Source: Xenorhabdus griffiniae
GTDB taxonomy: Bacteria > Pseudomonadota > Gammaproteobacteria > Enterobacterales > Enterobacteriaceae
Assembly: GCF_001028135.1 (NCBI RefSeq)
Contig: NZ_LDNM01000004.1
Coordinates: 62,001-126,000 of the forward strand
DNA length: 64,000 nt
Direction of reading: 5' to 3'
Shown here: piece by piece, positions 36,766 through 45,865 of the stretch
How the letters are laid out: each line of letters starts with the position of its first letter
How positions within the stretch are numbered: the first letter of the stretch is position 1
Made by a program: the position numbers and the translations under genes
Notes under the pieces: generated by a model
The model's database searches: none
Told to the model about the DNA's origin: nothing
What the model saw: only the letters and a program-made list of their open reading frames with translations

Positions 36766-38238
36766 CTACCCTTGCAGACTGTCAGGTGCCACAAAGCCAA
36801 TGCAGACAGTATCTAACTCAGCACTGGGCTGGGCCTGGAAGGAAAGCTCTTCTTTGTGACTGAGCACCAATAATAGCCATTGTTCAAACGTGTGTTGGAA
36901 ATCTTCCTCTGCACAGCTTTTTCCTCGTTCTCCCACTAACAAGGCACCATATTGCACAATATTACCCTGTTTGATATGGCGGTTATAGATATTGGGTGGC
37001 ATACCTTTGTCTAACTCCCAGGGTTGTATCGTTTCTGGATGGTAGTGGCTGTAAAATGTCAGCCATTGATGCAGATATTCTCCACCCACATAACGTAATG
37101 GCGTTGGATACAATTCGCTCCAGCGTTGATCCAATTGGCTGGCGAAGGTTTTTATGCCAACAAACTTTTGCCCGGCATCACGGACATTTGCCATCATCAC
37201 ACTGACGTAACCGATTAACACCAATACACCAAACACGGCCAATCCCCGTAATGTGCCGCGCAAGGGTTTATTGGGAAAGACCGTTATTGATCCCACCAAC
37301 AGTGCCGGTGAAACTGTCATAAAAGGTTGTACCCATTCGGTCATACGCCCGCCCTGATTGAAGGAGAACCAGCCATAAATCAGCAGCAGAGGCAGCAGGA
37401 TCACGATATTAGTCAGCGCACTGGATTGATGCCTGGGCCAGCCAATCCGGCCACCGAGCAGATAAATAATGGCAGCGACGATAATTAACGGGTAGAACAC
37501 GGAAAGGATAGCGCGTGTGGTATGTAGATTGAACCCTTCCTGAATTTGGGAATCTACCCACTTAAATGCGACGAAATCGTTATGCACCAGCCACCAAACG
37601 TTCGGTAGTACCAGTGCAAACCAGATGACAATGGCGAGATAGAACAGTGGCTCCCGATAGTTGCGACGGACTTTAGGCACGAACAGGGAGAGCAAAAAGA
37701 CCGAGCCGACGATAGCAAGCGAAGAATACTTTGCCATCGTTGCCAGCCCTGTGGTGAGGGCGAATGCCAGCCACCATTTGGGGTGATCGTCAATGGCCCG
37801 CAGAAAAAACAGCAATGACCACGGCCAGAGCATAACCAAAAAGTAATTATCATTATAAGGAATGATATCAAAATTGATGACACCGGATAGGTTCAGCGTC
37901 AGCATGGCAAGCCATGCGAGTGCAACTTTGCCTGTCAGCCGGAAAGCCAGCTGCCAAACCCCAAGCATACCAATGGCAATAGCAACAAAGTGGGTGAAAT
38001 ACCAATAAAAACTCAGAGAAATGTCGCTGATAGAGATAGCGGGTAGCATGATGGCTCCCACTAGCCACGGATTTTTGGGTGAACCCCATTCCCCATTAAG
38101 ACCCCAGTTTAAAGCTTCTACGGCATCATAAGGAACGGTGGGATCGAGAAAATAACTTGCTATTATCCACAAAACGGCATAACCAGTGACCCAAAGATAC
38201 AATGGCATGCGGTAAGAAGAGGTATCAAAAAAACGCAT
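36766..38238 (-). CDS. Membrane glycosyltransferase, family 39 (PMT/ArnT-like fold)
   Basis: 490 residues with about 11-12 hydrophobic segments. The first periplasmic loop holds FLDPTVPYDAVEALNWGLNGEWGSPKNPW, with the acidic residue near the N terminus typical of GT-C transferases using polyprenyl-phosphate sugars; LTGLATMAKYSSLA is another family-like segment. The C-terminal 130 residues are soluble. Acceptor and sugar unknown; surface glycolipid or LPS modification is possible. It does not belong to the E. coli-like yihI-hemN backbone and stands alone next to the T6SS remnants. Confidence 0.72.
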   Translation of the reverse strand: MRFFDTSSYRMPLYLWVTGYAVLWIIASYFLDPTVPYDAVEALNWGLNGEWGSPKNPWLVGAIMLPAISISDISLSFYWYFTHFVAIAIGMLGVWQLAFRLTGKVALAWLAMLTLNLSGVINFDIIPYNDNYFLVMLWPWSLLFFLRAIDDHPKWWLAFALTTGLATMAKYSSLAIVGSVFLLSLFVPKVRRNYREPLFYLAIVIWFALVLPNVWWLVHNDFVAFKWVDSQIQEGFNLHTTRAILSVFYPLIIVAAIIYLLGGRIGWPRHQSSALTNIVILLPLLLIYGWFSFNQGGRMTEWVQPFMTVSPALLVGSITVFPNKPLRGTLRGLAVFGVLVLIGYVSVMMANVRDAGQKFVGIKTFASQLDQRWSELYPTPLRYVGGEYLHQWLTFYSHYHPETIQPWELDKGMPPNIYNRHIKQGNIVQYGALLVGERGKSCAEEDFQHTFEQWLLLVLSHKEELSFQAQPSAELDTVCIGFVAPDSLQG

Positions 38239-38384
38239 GGTAGCCTGAACATATTATTTGAGTTAAATCTATCTATAATACTAGACGAAATTTAAACAAT
38301 CAGTGAATGACATTGGATGTTAAAGGGAGTTTCTGTTAGATTCCGCCGAAAATATCTTGATAAAAATAAGTTGAGTCACAAGCT

Positions 38385-38903
38385 ATGAACCCGTTAAAGA
38401 AAAAATCACCGGCGAAACCTTCCGCTGGTAAGCAAAAAAGAAAAAGTCGCGCAGAGCTGGATGCAGAAGGACGCGAACGTAAACGCCAGAAAAAGCGCCG
38501 TGGTCATTCGGCCGGCAGCCGTCATAACAGTGATGACGGTAATAAGCGTAAAGTAGTCAAGCAGGAACAAGATCCACGTGTCGGCAGTAAAGTTCCGGTT
38601 CCTCTGATCGTAGGCGAAAAAGCACCGACAATGAAACCCGCGGTTAAGCCGGTGGTAGAGCAACAAAAACCGCGCCTGTCACCGCAGGAAGAGCTGGAAA
38701 TGTTGGAGCATGATGAGCGATTGGATGACTTGTTGGCACGCCTTGAACAAGGTGAAAAATTGTCTCAGGAAGACAATGCTTATGTCGACAATACGCTTGA
38801 TCGCATTGATACCCTGATGGAAGCGTTGGGTATCGAGCTGGAAGAAGAGGACAATGAAGAAGAACCACAGGAAGATATCATGCAATTGCTGAAAGGTAAG
38901 TAA
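38385..38903 (+). CDS. yihI: YihI, activator of the Der GTPase
   Basis: 172 residues. Very basic N-terminal half (KKKSPAKPSAGKQKRKSRAELDAEGRERKRQKKRRG) and acidic C-terminal half (SPQEELEMLEHDERLDDLLARLEQGEKLS...), the normal YihI layout. It stimulates GTP hydrolysis by Der, modulating 50S ribosome assembly. Upstream of hemN as in E. coli. Confidence 0.93.
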   Translation: MNPLKKKSPAKPSAGKQKRKSRAELDAEGRERKRQKKRRGHSAGSRHNSDDGNKRKVVKQEQDPRVGSKVPVPLIVGEKAPTMKPAVKPVVEQQKPRLSPQEELEMLEHDERLDDLLARLEQGEKLSQEDNAYVDNTLDRIDTLMEALGIELEEEDNEEEPQEDIMQLLKGK

Positions 38904-38962
38904 CGCTTTCATCAATGAATTGTGATCGTAAAAGGCGGGTTCATTCTGATAACCATGATATT

Positions 38963-39001
38963 AATAACCACAATATTAGTATGTTATTCATTGTGGTTAT
39001 T
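38963..39001 (+). terminator. Hairpin between yihI and hemN
   Basis: 12-bp perfect stem AATAACCACAAT/ATTGTGGTTATT with a 15-nt loop, about 60 bp after yihI. No strong T-run; may separate yihI from hemN. Confidence 0.5.
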
Positions 39002-39056
39002 GGGTAAACTATGGCGGCTATCGTTTTGATGGGCGAAAACAGCGGAAGGAATAAGC

Positions 39057-40430
39057 ATGTCAGAGCAAGCCATTGTTTGGGATCTGCCTTTGATCCAAAA
39101 ATACAACTATTCAGGGCCTCGTTATACTTCGTATCCAACAGCATTGGAGTTTAGCCATCAATACGATGCAGCTGCTTTTGCTCAGGCCGCCGCCCGTTAT
39201 CCTGATCGCCCGCTTTCCCTCTACATCCATATCCCGTTCTGCCACAAGCTTTGTTATTTCTGTGGTTGCAATAAGCTGGTTACGCGCCAGAAGCACAAGG
39301 CGGATGACTATCTGAATGTGTTGGAAAAAGAGATTGCTGCCCGCGCCACATTATTTTCCCAGCGGAAAGTCAGCCAGATGCACTGGGGCGGAGGTACGCC
39401 AACCTATCTGGATAAAACGCAGATCAGCCGATTGATGTCGATGCTGCGCAGCCATTTCCAGTTTCTGCCCAATGCTGAACTTTCCATTGAAATTGATCCG
39501 CGTGAAATTGAACTTGATGTGATTGATCATTTGCATCACGAAGGTTTTAACCGTCTGAGTATGGGCGTGCAGGATTTCAATAAAGAGGTGCAGCGTTTGG
39601 TGAATCGTGAGCAGGATGAGGCGTTTATTTTCGAACTGATCAGGCGTGCCCGTGAAACAGGCTTTACATCCACCAGTATTGATCTGATCTATGGCCTGCC
39701 GAAACAGACACCTGAGAGTTTTGCCTTTACCTTGCAGCGCGTGTTGGCCTTGTCACCAGATCGCTTAAGTGTCTTTAATTATGCTCACTTACCGGATTTA
39801 TTTGCGGCACAGCGCAAGATTAAGGAGCAGGATTTACCCACAGCGACGCAGAAGCTGGATATCTTGCGAGAAACGATTGCGACCCTGACAGGGAATGGTT
39901 ATCAGTTTATTGGGATGGATCACTTTGCCCGCCCTGATGATGAATTGGCGATTGCCCAACGCCAAGGCATCTTGCACCGCAATTTTCAGGGATATACCAC
40001 GCAGGGGGAATGCGATTTACTGGGTATGGGGGTTTCCGCGATCAGCATGTTGGGGGATAGCTATGCCCAGAACCAGAAAGACCTGAAAACTTATTACGCT
40101 GTGGTAGAAGCACAAGGCCATGCTTTGTGGCGGGGTTTAGCTTTGACGCAAGATGATTGTATTCGCCGTGATGTGATTAAGGCGCTAATTTGTAACTTCC
40201 GGCTGAACTTTGCGGATATTGAGCAGCGTTATGGGCTGAATTTCACGGATTACTTTGCCGAAGACCTGCAATTGCTGGCACCGTTGACCGAAGATGGATT
40301 AGTTGAAGTGACCGAATCGCAGCTCCAGGTATCCCCGAAAGGGCGATTACTGATACGTAATATTTGTATGTGTTTTGATAGCTATCTGCGTAACCAGATG
40401 CGACAGCGGCAGTTCTCGCGGGTGATATGA
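39057..40430 (+). CDS. hemN: Oxygen-independent coproporphyrinogen III dehydrogenase HemN
   Basis: 457 residues, the E. coli length. Radical SAM motif CHKLCYFCGCN (CxxxCxxC, about residues 62-71), N-terminal YNYSGPRYTSYPTA trip-wire, and MGVQDFNKEVQ. Converts coproporphyrinogen III to protoporphyrinogen IX in anaerobic heme synthesis. In E. coli it is followed closely by glnG; here about 2.7 kb of type VI cargo DNA is inserted. Confidence 0.97.
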   Translation: MSEQAIVWDLPLIQKYNYSGPRYTSYPTALEFSHQYDAAAFAQAAARYPDRPLSLYIHIPFCHKLCYFCGCNKLVTRQKHKADDYLNVLEKEIAARATLFSQRKVSQMHWGGGTPTYLDKTQISRLMSMLRSHFQFLPNAELSIEIDPREIELDVIDHLHHEGFNRLSMGVQDFNKEVQRLVNREQDEAFIFELIRRARETGFTSTSIDLIYGLPKQTPESFAFTLQRVLALSPDRLSVFNYAHLPDLFAAQRKIKEQDLPTATQKLDILRETIATLTGNGYQFIGMDHFARPDDELAIAQRQGILHRNFQGYTTQGECDLLGMGVSAISMLGDSYAQNQKDLKTYYAVVEAQGHALWRGLALTQDDCIRRDVIKALICNFRLNFADIEQRYGLNFTDYFAEDLQLLAPLTEDGLVEVTESQLQVSPKGRLLIRNICMCFDSYLRNQMRQRQFSRVI

Positions 40431-40485
40431 GGACTTAATTTTCTATTGAAATATCTAACACACTAAAAATCTGAGGTAAGTCACT

Positions 40486-40804
40486 ATGGAAAAAGTAACA
40501 GAAGAGTTGATGATGGAGCATGGTTTTACATTAAAGTAAATAAATCAAATAAAATCGGCTTCTCAACGGTCTGGTCACAATATAAAAAAGAAGTTATGAT
40601 TCTAAGTAATAGTTTTTATAGGTTGATATTGGTTTTTCTTATTATTTTATTTTCTGTTGTTTCTGCCATTTTTTTGTTCCAGATGTTGATTATTTGAGTG
40701 TGGCATTAACATTTTTTATTTCTATTTTTCTTGTGTTACTCTTTTTCTCCCCAACTTTAAGATACAAATCCTTTATTTTTATAAAAAATATAAAGGATGG
40801 GTGA
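40486..40804 (+). pseudogene. Decayed paralogue of the small membrane protein at 41080
   Basis: GAGG ribosome-binding site, then MEKVTEELMMEHGFTLK followed by an in-frame TAA at 40537. The same frame goes on INQIKSASQRSG...NSFYRLILVFLIILFSVVSAIFLF to a second stop near 40697, and a shifted frame continues VDYLSVALTFFISIFLVLLFFSPTLRYKSFIFIKN to 40804. Aligned piece by piece this is the same protein as the intact 107-residue gene 275 bp downstream (EELMM-x-GFT, F-Y-LI, PTL-R-FIF). One nonsense mutation and one frameshift make it dead. Confidence 0.75.
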
Positions 40805-40901
40805 TTTATCTTTGTTGTTTTTTAACATGATTCCAATTTATTGATAATGCCGAATATTCATATAATATCCAAAATGTAGCACAATTAGGATCAGATAGTT
40901 A

Positions 40902-41021
40902 GTGGCTGTGCTTATCGATTTGAATGTAAAATTATTATTTGTTTCTTGGCTAGAGAAGAATTACAATGCAGTTACGGTTATTTATCAAAAGTTTGAACAG
41001 CTAGATAAAAACCAAATATAA
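40902..41021 (+). pseudogene. Fragment of an unidentified gene between the two paralogues
   Basis: A 39-codon open stretch reading VAVLIDLNVKLLFVSWLEKN followed by YNAVTVIYQKFEQLDKNQI and a stop, with no start or ribosome-binding site. Just upstream another frame reads NAEYSYNIQNVAQLGSDS, which could be the preceding part after a frameshift. It looks like the C terminus of a lost gene, but I recognise no family. Confidence 0.3.
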
Positions 41022-41079
41022 TCACAAATAATTATGAAAAGTTGAAGAAAAACCGGAATAAATAAAAAGGAGCCATAAA

Positions 41080-41403
41080 ATGGCTAATGAAGATATAGAA
41101 GAATTAATGATGAAAAGTGGATTCACATCTAATGATATTAGTTTATTGAGATCTCTTAATAAAAGAGACGGTACTACATTTATAGATAATATGATTGATT
41201 TGGAAAAACGTTTTTATAAATTAATAGTTATTAATGCTTTAATTTTTTTGGGGTTTGCTTTTTTATTTTTGATAGCGGGAGAGGTTAGTGTTATCGGTTT
41301 TATTATAGCTATTATTATTACAATTCCACCTACTTTATTTATGCTTTCGTTTAGGTTATCCTATAGAGCGTTTATATTTATGAGAAAATATAAACGCGAA
41401 TAA
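41080..41403 (+). CDS. Small two-helix membrane protein, candidate immunity protein
   Basis: 107 residues with AAGGAG seven bases before ATG. Residues 1-46 are a charged cytoplasmic-type segment (EDIEELMMKSGFTSNDISLLRSLNKRDG), followed by two transmembrane helices (about 49-69 and 73-92) and a basic tail. No family recognised. It ends 3 bp from the stop of the convergent DUF4225-like effector gene and has a dead paralogue upstream. An inner-membrane immunity protein against a membrane-active effector fits, but its opposite orientation is unusual and the role is inferred. Confidence 0.65.
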   Translation: MANEDIEELMMKSGFTSNDISLLRSLNKRDGTTFIDNMIDLEKRFYKLIVINALIFLGFAFLFLIAGEVSVIGFIIAIIITIPPTLFMLSFRLSYRAFIFMRKYKRE

Positions 41404-41406
41404 GTA

Positions 41407-42207
41407 TTATTTTTTGCTGTTTTGGGGATCATTATAAGAATCGTAGGTTGATTTTAATGTTACTCCATCAGCTAACATTTCAAATGTAAGGGCATAGCCA
41501 CTCATTATTTTATAACTGGCGATATAATCATCTTTTATATAATTAAATAGTCGCCATGCTTCAGGCTTTAACACATTTCTAAATACACCATAGCCAGATA
41601 GAGCAATATCTACACCACCATAAACTAAATTTGCGGTTTTATTGTCTGATCCTATAAATGAAAAAGCATGCTCATATCCTTTTCTTAGATATCCTTTATA
41701 GTCGGCATCATTATTTAATAATGATATTAAATTTTCTTCTATATTACCCATGCCATGAACTATGAGCGCTGAACCTGCAACATAACCAACCACTGTTTGA
41801 CTTGTAGTTGTTACCATAGCAGTACCTGTAATTAGTTGGAACCCTCCAGCAACCAATCCAATACCCTTTAAAACATAAGTGAAAAAATCAAGTTCTTTCT
41901 TAATCTCTATAACAGCGTATTTCTGAATTATCTTATTTCGTAAGATACTTTCTTGTTGTGATAGATAGAGTTTTTCTTTTTTTAGATCTTTTATTGCTTG
42001 CGATTTAGATGATTGTGTAGATGACTTGCTTAATATTATATCTAAATTATGATCAGTAAATTTTTTTATTTCCGATTTAAATTTTTGTTTTGTAATAAAG
42101 TTATCTAAAAATAGTGAAGCACTCAAAGCTGCCTCGGTGACACTTCTAGCAGTTAATGCTCCCATTGCAGAAAAATAATCATTATCTCTATTTGCATATA
42201 TGTCCAT
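41407..42207 (-). CDS. DUF4225-like putative T6SS effector
   Basis: 266 residues. N-terminal half helical and charged (MDIYANRDNDYFSAMGALTA, coiled-coil-prone SKSQAIKDLKKEKLYLSQQES), then a Gly-rich hydrophobic hairpin at about residues 110-155 (YVLKGIGLVAGGFQLITGTA, VVGYVAGSALIVHGMGN), then a C-terminal helical part. The GxxxGxxL...ALIVHGxxNIxEN pattern is that of DUF4225 proteins as I remember them, often found next to Hcp or VgrG genes; a membrane-inserting toxin is a reasonable idea. It starts 2 bp after the Hcp gene, so it is translationally coupled and probably loaded through that Hcp. Confidence 0.65.
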   Translation of the reverse strand: MDIYANRDNDYFSAMGALTARSVTEAALSASLFLDNFITKQKFKSEIKKFTDHNLDIILSKSSTQSSKSQAIKDLKKEKLYLSQQESILRNKIIQKYAVIEIKKELDFFTYVLKGIGLVAGGFQLITGTAMVTTTSQTVVGYVAGSALIVHGMGNIEENLISLLNNDADYKGYLRKGYEHAFSFIGSDNKTANLVYGGVDIALSGYGVFRNVLKPEAWRLFNYIKDDYIASYKIMSGYALTFEMLADGVTLKSTYDSYNDPQNSKK

Positions 42208-42209
42208 GT

Positions 42210-42689
42210 TTAATAAATCCTATCATCCCAGATGCTATAACCACTAGTACCCGCCAAGTGATGTTGCCATGTTATACTTTTGTATTTAAATGAGACGCTC
42301 TCTAATGGTTGTGCATCATTATGAGTTGATGAGTTAGGGCAAATAATATCAATATTGCAAATTGTTACACCGATGACCTTTATAGAAAAATAAAGAGATA
42401 ACCCACCGTTGCTATCTGTTCTGTACATATTAAACATACATTCTAGTTCTTCATTATCTGATATTGCGACTCCTAGTAATGGTGTTGACTTATCTATTGG
42501 TTTTTTTATGTTAATAGGGAAGTGATTTACATTTTGTTCTCTGGATAAAGAAGAGTTTAATTCGTAAATATATATTTCATTTTCATGACCAGTTTGATAA
42601 AGATTACCAATTGAACTTTCTGATGAACATCCAGAAGATATTAGACCTTGTTTTTTTCCTTTAATCGTTAAATAAATAATATTAGCCAT
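42210..42689 (-). CDS. Hcp-family type VI secretion tube protein (TssD)
   Basis: 159 residues. Typical enterobacterial Hcp start MANIIYLTIKGKKQGLISSGCSS, then YQTGHENEIYIYELNSSLSREQNVNHFPINIKKPIDKSTPLLG and the C-terminal THNDAQPLESVSFKYKSITW. Forms hexameric rings of the T6SS inner tube and can carry effectors in its lumen. No other T6SS structural gene is in the window, so this is an orphan cargo cassette served by a T6SS elsewhere. AAGGA upstream of ATG. Confidence 0.88.
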   Translation of the reverse strand: MANIIYLTIKGKKQGLISSGCSSESSIGNLYQTGHENEIYIYELNSSLSREQNVNHFPINIKKPIDKSTPLLGVAISDNEELECMFNMYRTDSNGGLSLYFSIKVIGVTICNIDIICPNSSTHNDAQPLESVSFKYKSITWQHHLAGTSGYSIWDDRIY

Positions 42690-42917
42690 TCTATTTTTTC
42701 CTTATTGTATTTTAATTTGCTATAAAATACAGAATAATTATTTGTTTTGTCAATGATATTTATCATATTTTAAACCACATTAACTGTATTTAATTTCTGG
42801 TGTTTTATATTTCCATAAGTGAATATTTAAATAATTATCTTTTTATTTTGCAATAATATGGTTTTTCTTTGGGATTTTATTTTTTAAATTTCAATTAAAT
42901 AATCTATGTGTGATTTT

Positions 42918-43022
42918 TATACACGATAAACTTCACGTTGCAATCCGCAAGACGACGCGAGGCCTTATATTTCCCCGCGCAGCGGAGAAATATAACATGC
43001 ATCTTGAAGTTGGATTGGTATA
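42918..43022. repeat. 105-bp palindromic intergenic element with terminal inverted repeats
   Basis: Left end 42918-42942 and right end 42998-43022 are 25-bp inverted repeats matching at 17 positions, both starting TATAC. Inside, TTATATTTC/GAAATATAA (42965-42973 and 42987-42995) forms a 9-bp stem around a GC-rich loop. A partial copy in opposite orientation is at 31725-31795. Non-coding; resembles a MITE or ERIC-type element. The rest of the 459-bp gap between hcp and glnG (42690-43148) is AT-rich and shows no gene. Confidence 0.75.
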
Positions 43023-43148
43023 ATTGTTAAATTAGTTAGAGAAATAACAAATAATTGGCAATTTTAGTCTGGCATCCCATAGCTTCAATGGACACCAAAC
43101 AGTCTTTAATATTCTCGCTCTCGTTCTGGGCCTTGGCTGAATAGCCCG

Positions 43149-44600
43149 TTACAAACCCAATTCCTTCAATTTCCGCGTGATTGTATTTCTTCCCCAGCCC
43201 AGCAAACGGGCGGCTTCCTGTTTATGTCCATTGGTATATTCCAGTGCGCAATTAAGCAGAGTGCGTTCCAGTAATGGCAGGGCATCGGCAAGGAGATCAG
43301 TTTTTCCCTCTTCTAAGGCATGTCGCGCCCATTCAGCCAGCAGTTGTGGCCAGTCTTCCGATGGTGGCATGACGCGGGAAATAGGAGTATTTCCGGTCTG
43401 CCCTGTGGGTGAGTTGCCAATCAGATCAGCGGGCAGATCCTGTACCAGTATCTCCTTGCTTGCCGCCATCACGGTCAGCCAGCGGCAAACATTTTCCAAC
43501 TGACGGACATTGCCTGACCACGGCAGGCGCATCAGCGCGAGTTCCGTATCAGGATGCAGCACCTTGGCTTCAACGCCCAGCTCTTTGGCAGTGTGTTGCA
43601 GGAAATGATGTGCCAGACGAGGAATATCTTCCACTCTGTCCCGCAAAGGCGGTAATTGGACGCGGATCACATTCAGGCGATGGTAGAGGTCTTCCCTGAA
43701 TTTACCTTCTGCAACGCGTTGTTCAAGATTCTGGTGAGTGGCGGCAATGATACGGACATCCACTTTCACAGGTGCATAGCCTCCGACGCGATAAAATTGC
43801 CCCTCAGCCAGAACCCGCAGCAAGCGAGTCTGGATATCCAGCGGCATATCACCAATTTCATCTAAAAACAGTGAACCACCATTGGCTTGCTCAAAACGAC
43901 CCTGACGTACTTGATTGGCACCGGTGAATGCCCCTTTTTCGTGACCAAACAGTTCGGATTCAATCAAATCCTTCGGGATTGCCGCCATATTCAGGGCAAT
44001 AAAGGGGGCTGAGGCGCGTGGACTGTGGCGGTGAAGGGCATGGGCAACCAGCTCTTTTCCCGTGCCGGATTCACCATTAATTAACACACTGATGGAGGAG
44101 CGGGAAAGGCGGCCGATAATCCGGTATACCTCCTGCATGGCCGGGGCTTCTCCGATCATATCTGAAACCGATACCGGCAACTGTGGGTTCGAGGTTGATT
44201 GATGTTGTTCCCGATAATGACTTAGTGCTCGCTCGACCAGTGCAACCGTTTCATCAATATCAAAAGGCTTTGGCAAATAATCGAAGGCACCGTGTTGATA
44301 GGCACTGACAGCGGCATCCAGATCAGAATGGGCCGTCATAATGATGACCGGAAGCTGTGGGTAGCTCTGCTTTATCTGGTTGAGCAAACTCAGTCCGTCC
44401 AATCCGGGCATACGGATATCTGACAGGATCACTTCTGGATTACCCTGCCCTGAATGACCCTGTGCCAGCGCGGCCAGTACGGCATCGGCATTTTCAAAAC
44501 TGATACACTCCATCCCTGCACCACTCAGCGCCCGTTCAAGTACCCAGCGGATAGAACTGTCATCATCAACGATCCAAACTTTTCCTCGTTGCATAGTCAC
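43149..44600 (-). CDS. glnG: Nitrogen regulator NtrC (GlnG)
   Basis: 483 residues. Receiver domain with phospho-acceptor Asp in ILSDIRMPGLDG (about residue 59 here, counting from this start), sigma-54 AAA+ domain with Walker A GESGTGKE and the GAFTGA loop that contacts sigma-54, Walker B LFLDEIGDMP, and a Fis-like C-terminal helix-turn-helix (KQEAARLLGWGRNTITRKLKEL). Activates glnA and other nitrogen-limitation genes. 13 bp after glnL. Confidence 0.97.
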   Translation of the reverse strand: MTMQRGKVWIVDDDSSIRWVLERALSGAGMECISFENADAVLAALAQGHSGQGNPEVILSDIRMPGLDGLSLLNQIKQSYPQLPVIIMTAHSDLDAAVSAYQHGAFDYLPKPFDIDETVALVERALSHYREQHQSTSNPQLPVSVSDMIGEAPAMQEVYRIIGRLSRSSISVLINGESGTGKELVAHALHRHSPRASAPFIALNMAAIPKDLIESELFGHEKGAFTGANQVRQGRFEQANGGSLFLDEIGDMPLDIQTRLLRVLAEGQFYRVGGYAPVKVDVRIIAATHQNLEQRVAEGKFREDLYHRLNVIRVQLPPLRDRVEDIPRLAHHFLQHTAKELGVEAKVLHPDTELALMRLPWSGNVRQLENVCRWLTVMAASKEILVQDLPADLIGNSPTGQTGNTPISRVMPPSEDWPQLLAEWARHALEEGKTDLLADALPLLERTLLNCALEYTNGHKQEAARLLGWGRNTITRKLKELGL

Positions 44601-44613
44601 TCCTACTTAACGG

Positions 44614-45663
44614 TTATTTCTTGATAGGCAGGTAAATGGAAAATTCCGTATGTCCTGGCCAACTGGTAAATTCAATTTTGCCCGCATGTTGGTCGATAAG
44701 ATTACGTGCTATGGATAAGCCAAGTCCAGTTCCTCCTTCATACCCGCTGACCATCGGGTAAAAAAGCGTATCCTGAATATTGGGAGGAATACCAGGCCCA
44801 TTATCTTCAATATCAATTCGGGCTGCCAATCGGTAACGCTCCCCTTGTAAGGTAATCTGGAATGCGGTTCGTGTTCTCAGGGTGATAATTCCTCCCTTCT
44901 CACCGAGTGCTTTTAGGGCATTACGGGTGATATTCAGTAATACCTGTTCAATCTGATCAGGATAATGCGCCAGCTCAGGTAAGCTCGGATCATAATCTTT
45001 AATCAGCGTGACATTGGCGGGCATTTCCAGCGAAACCAATTGACAGACCCGCTCGACCACATGGTGAATGCTCTGGCGGGTTTGGGAGCCGGGATGCTGT
45101 GGTCCCAGCAAGCGATCAACCAGGTTACGTAGCCTGTCTGCCTGTTCAATGATCACTTGGGTATATTCCCTCAAGGACGGATCAGGCAGAGCCTTGGCAA
45201 GCAACTGTGCGGCTCCCCGCAGCCCGCCGAGAGGGTTTTTGATTTCATGTGCCAGTCCCCGAACCAATTCCCGCGCAGCCGCCTGCTGTGCTTGTTGGAT
45301 CTGCTCTTGGCTTAACCGGCGTTGACTGTCCATAGATGCCAGTTCCAGCAGGACAAACTGTTCGGAAATTGGTTGGGCACTGAGCGACATCACATGAGAG
45401 TGATTATTGATCACCAATATGACTTCGTTATCGGTAAAGCCATGACCGTTGATCAAACTGGAACGCATCAATTCTGTATCCAGTGAAATATAACTAAACA
45501 GGATAGGAAGCGGCGTGCCGAATAATTTACGGGAACTTTGTGCCAGAAGTTGCATGGCAGAATGATTGGCGTAGCGAATCACTAAATCATTATCCAGTAT
45601 CAGGACGTTGTTTATCTGTGAGTCGAGAATCTGTTCTGCTTTGGGCAAACTAACCATTGTCAT
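44614..45663 (-). CDS. glnL: Nitrogen sensor kinase/phosphatase NtrB (GlnL)
   Basis: 349 residues, E. coli length. Cytoplasmic: N-terminal PAS domain, phospho-acceptor His in [18 protein letters not shown] (about residue 139), N box [11 protein letters not shown] boxes EDNGPGIP and [10 protein letters not shown]. Phosphorylates or dephosphorylates NtrC depending on PII. Separated from glnA by a terminator at 45779, with its own start region. Confidence 0.97.
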   Translation of the reverse strand: MTMVSLPKAEQILDSQINNVLILDNDLVIRYANHSAMQLLAQSSRKLFGTPLPILFSYISLDTELMRSSLINGHGFTDNEVILVINNHSHVMSLSAQPISEQFVLLELASMDSQRRLSQEQIQQAQQAAARELVRGLAHEIKNPLGGLRGAAQLLAKALPDPSLREYTQVIIEQADRLRNLVDRLLGPQHPGSQTRQSIHHVVERVCQLVSLEMPANVTLIKDYDPSLPELAHYPDQIEQVLLNITRNALKALGEKGGIITLRTRTAFQITLQGERYRLAARIDIEDNGPGIPPNIQDTLFYPMVSGYEGGTGLGLSIARNLIDQHAGKIEFTSWPGHTEFSIYLPIKK

Positions 45664-45778
45664 TCAGTTCCTGCACTTTTTTGGTGCGTTGTAGCTTATT
45701 TAAGCATAGTTCGATGAATCCTTTTACTCAGCATATATCGTCAATCATGATGTCATTGTGTCTATGCGAGGGAAAAAA

Positions 45779-45796
45779 GCCCATCCAAGGATGGGC
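45779..45796 (-). terminator. Terminator of glnA
   Basis: Perfect 8-bp stem GCCCATCC/GGATGGGC. On the minus strand it is followed by six T. It lies between glnA and glnL and should reduce read-through into glnLG. Confidence 0.85.
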
Positions 45797-45865
45797 CAAA
45801 AGTTTCACGGCAACAAAAAAACACAAGTAATGCCCTTACGTTATGGGGCATTACCTGATAAAGCA

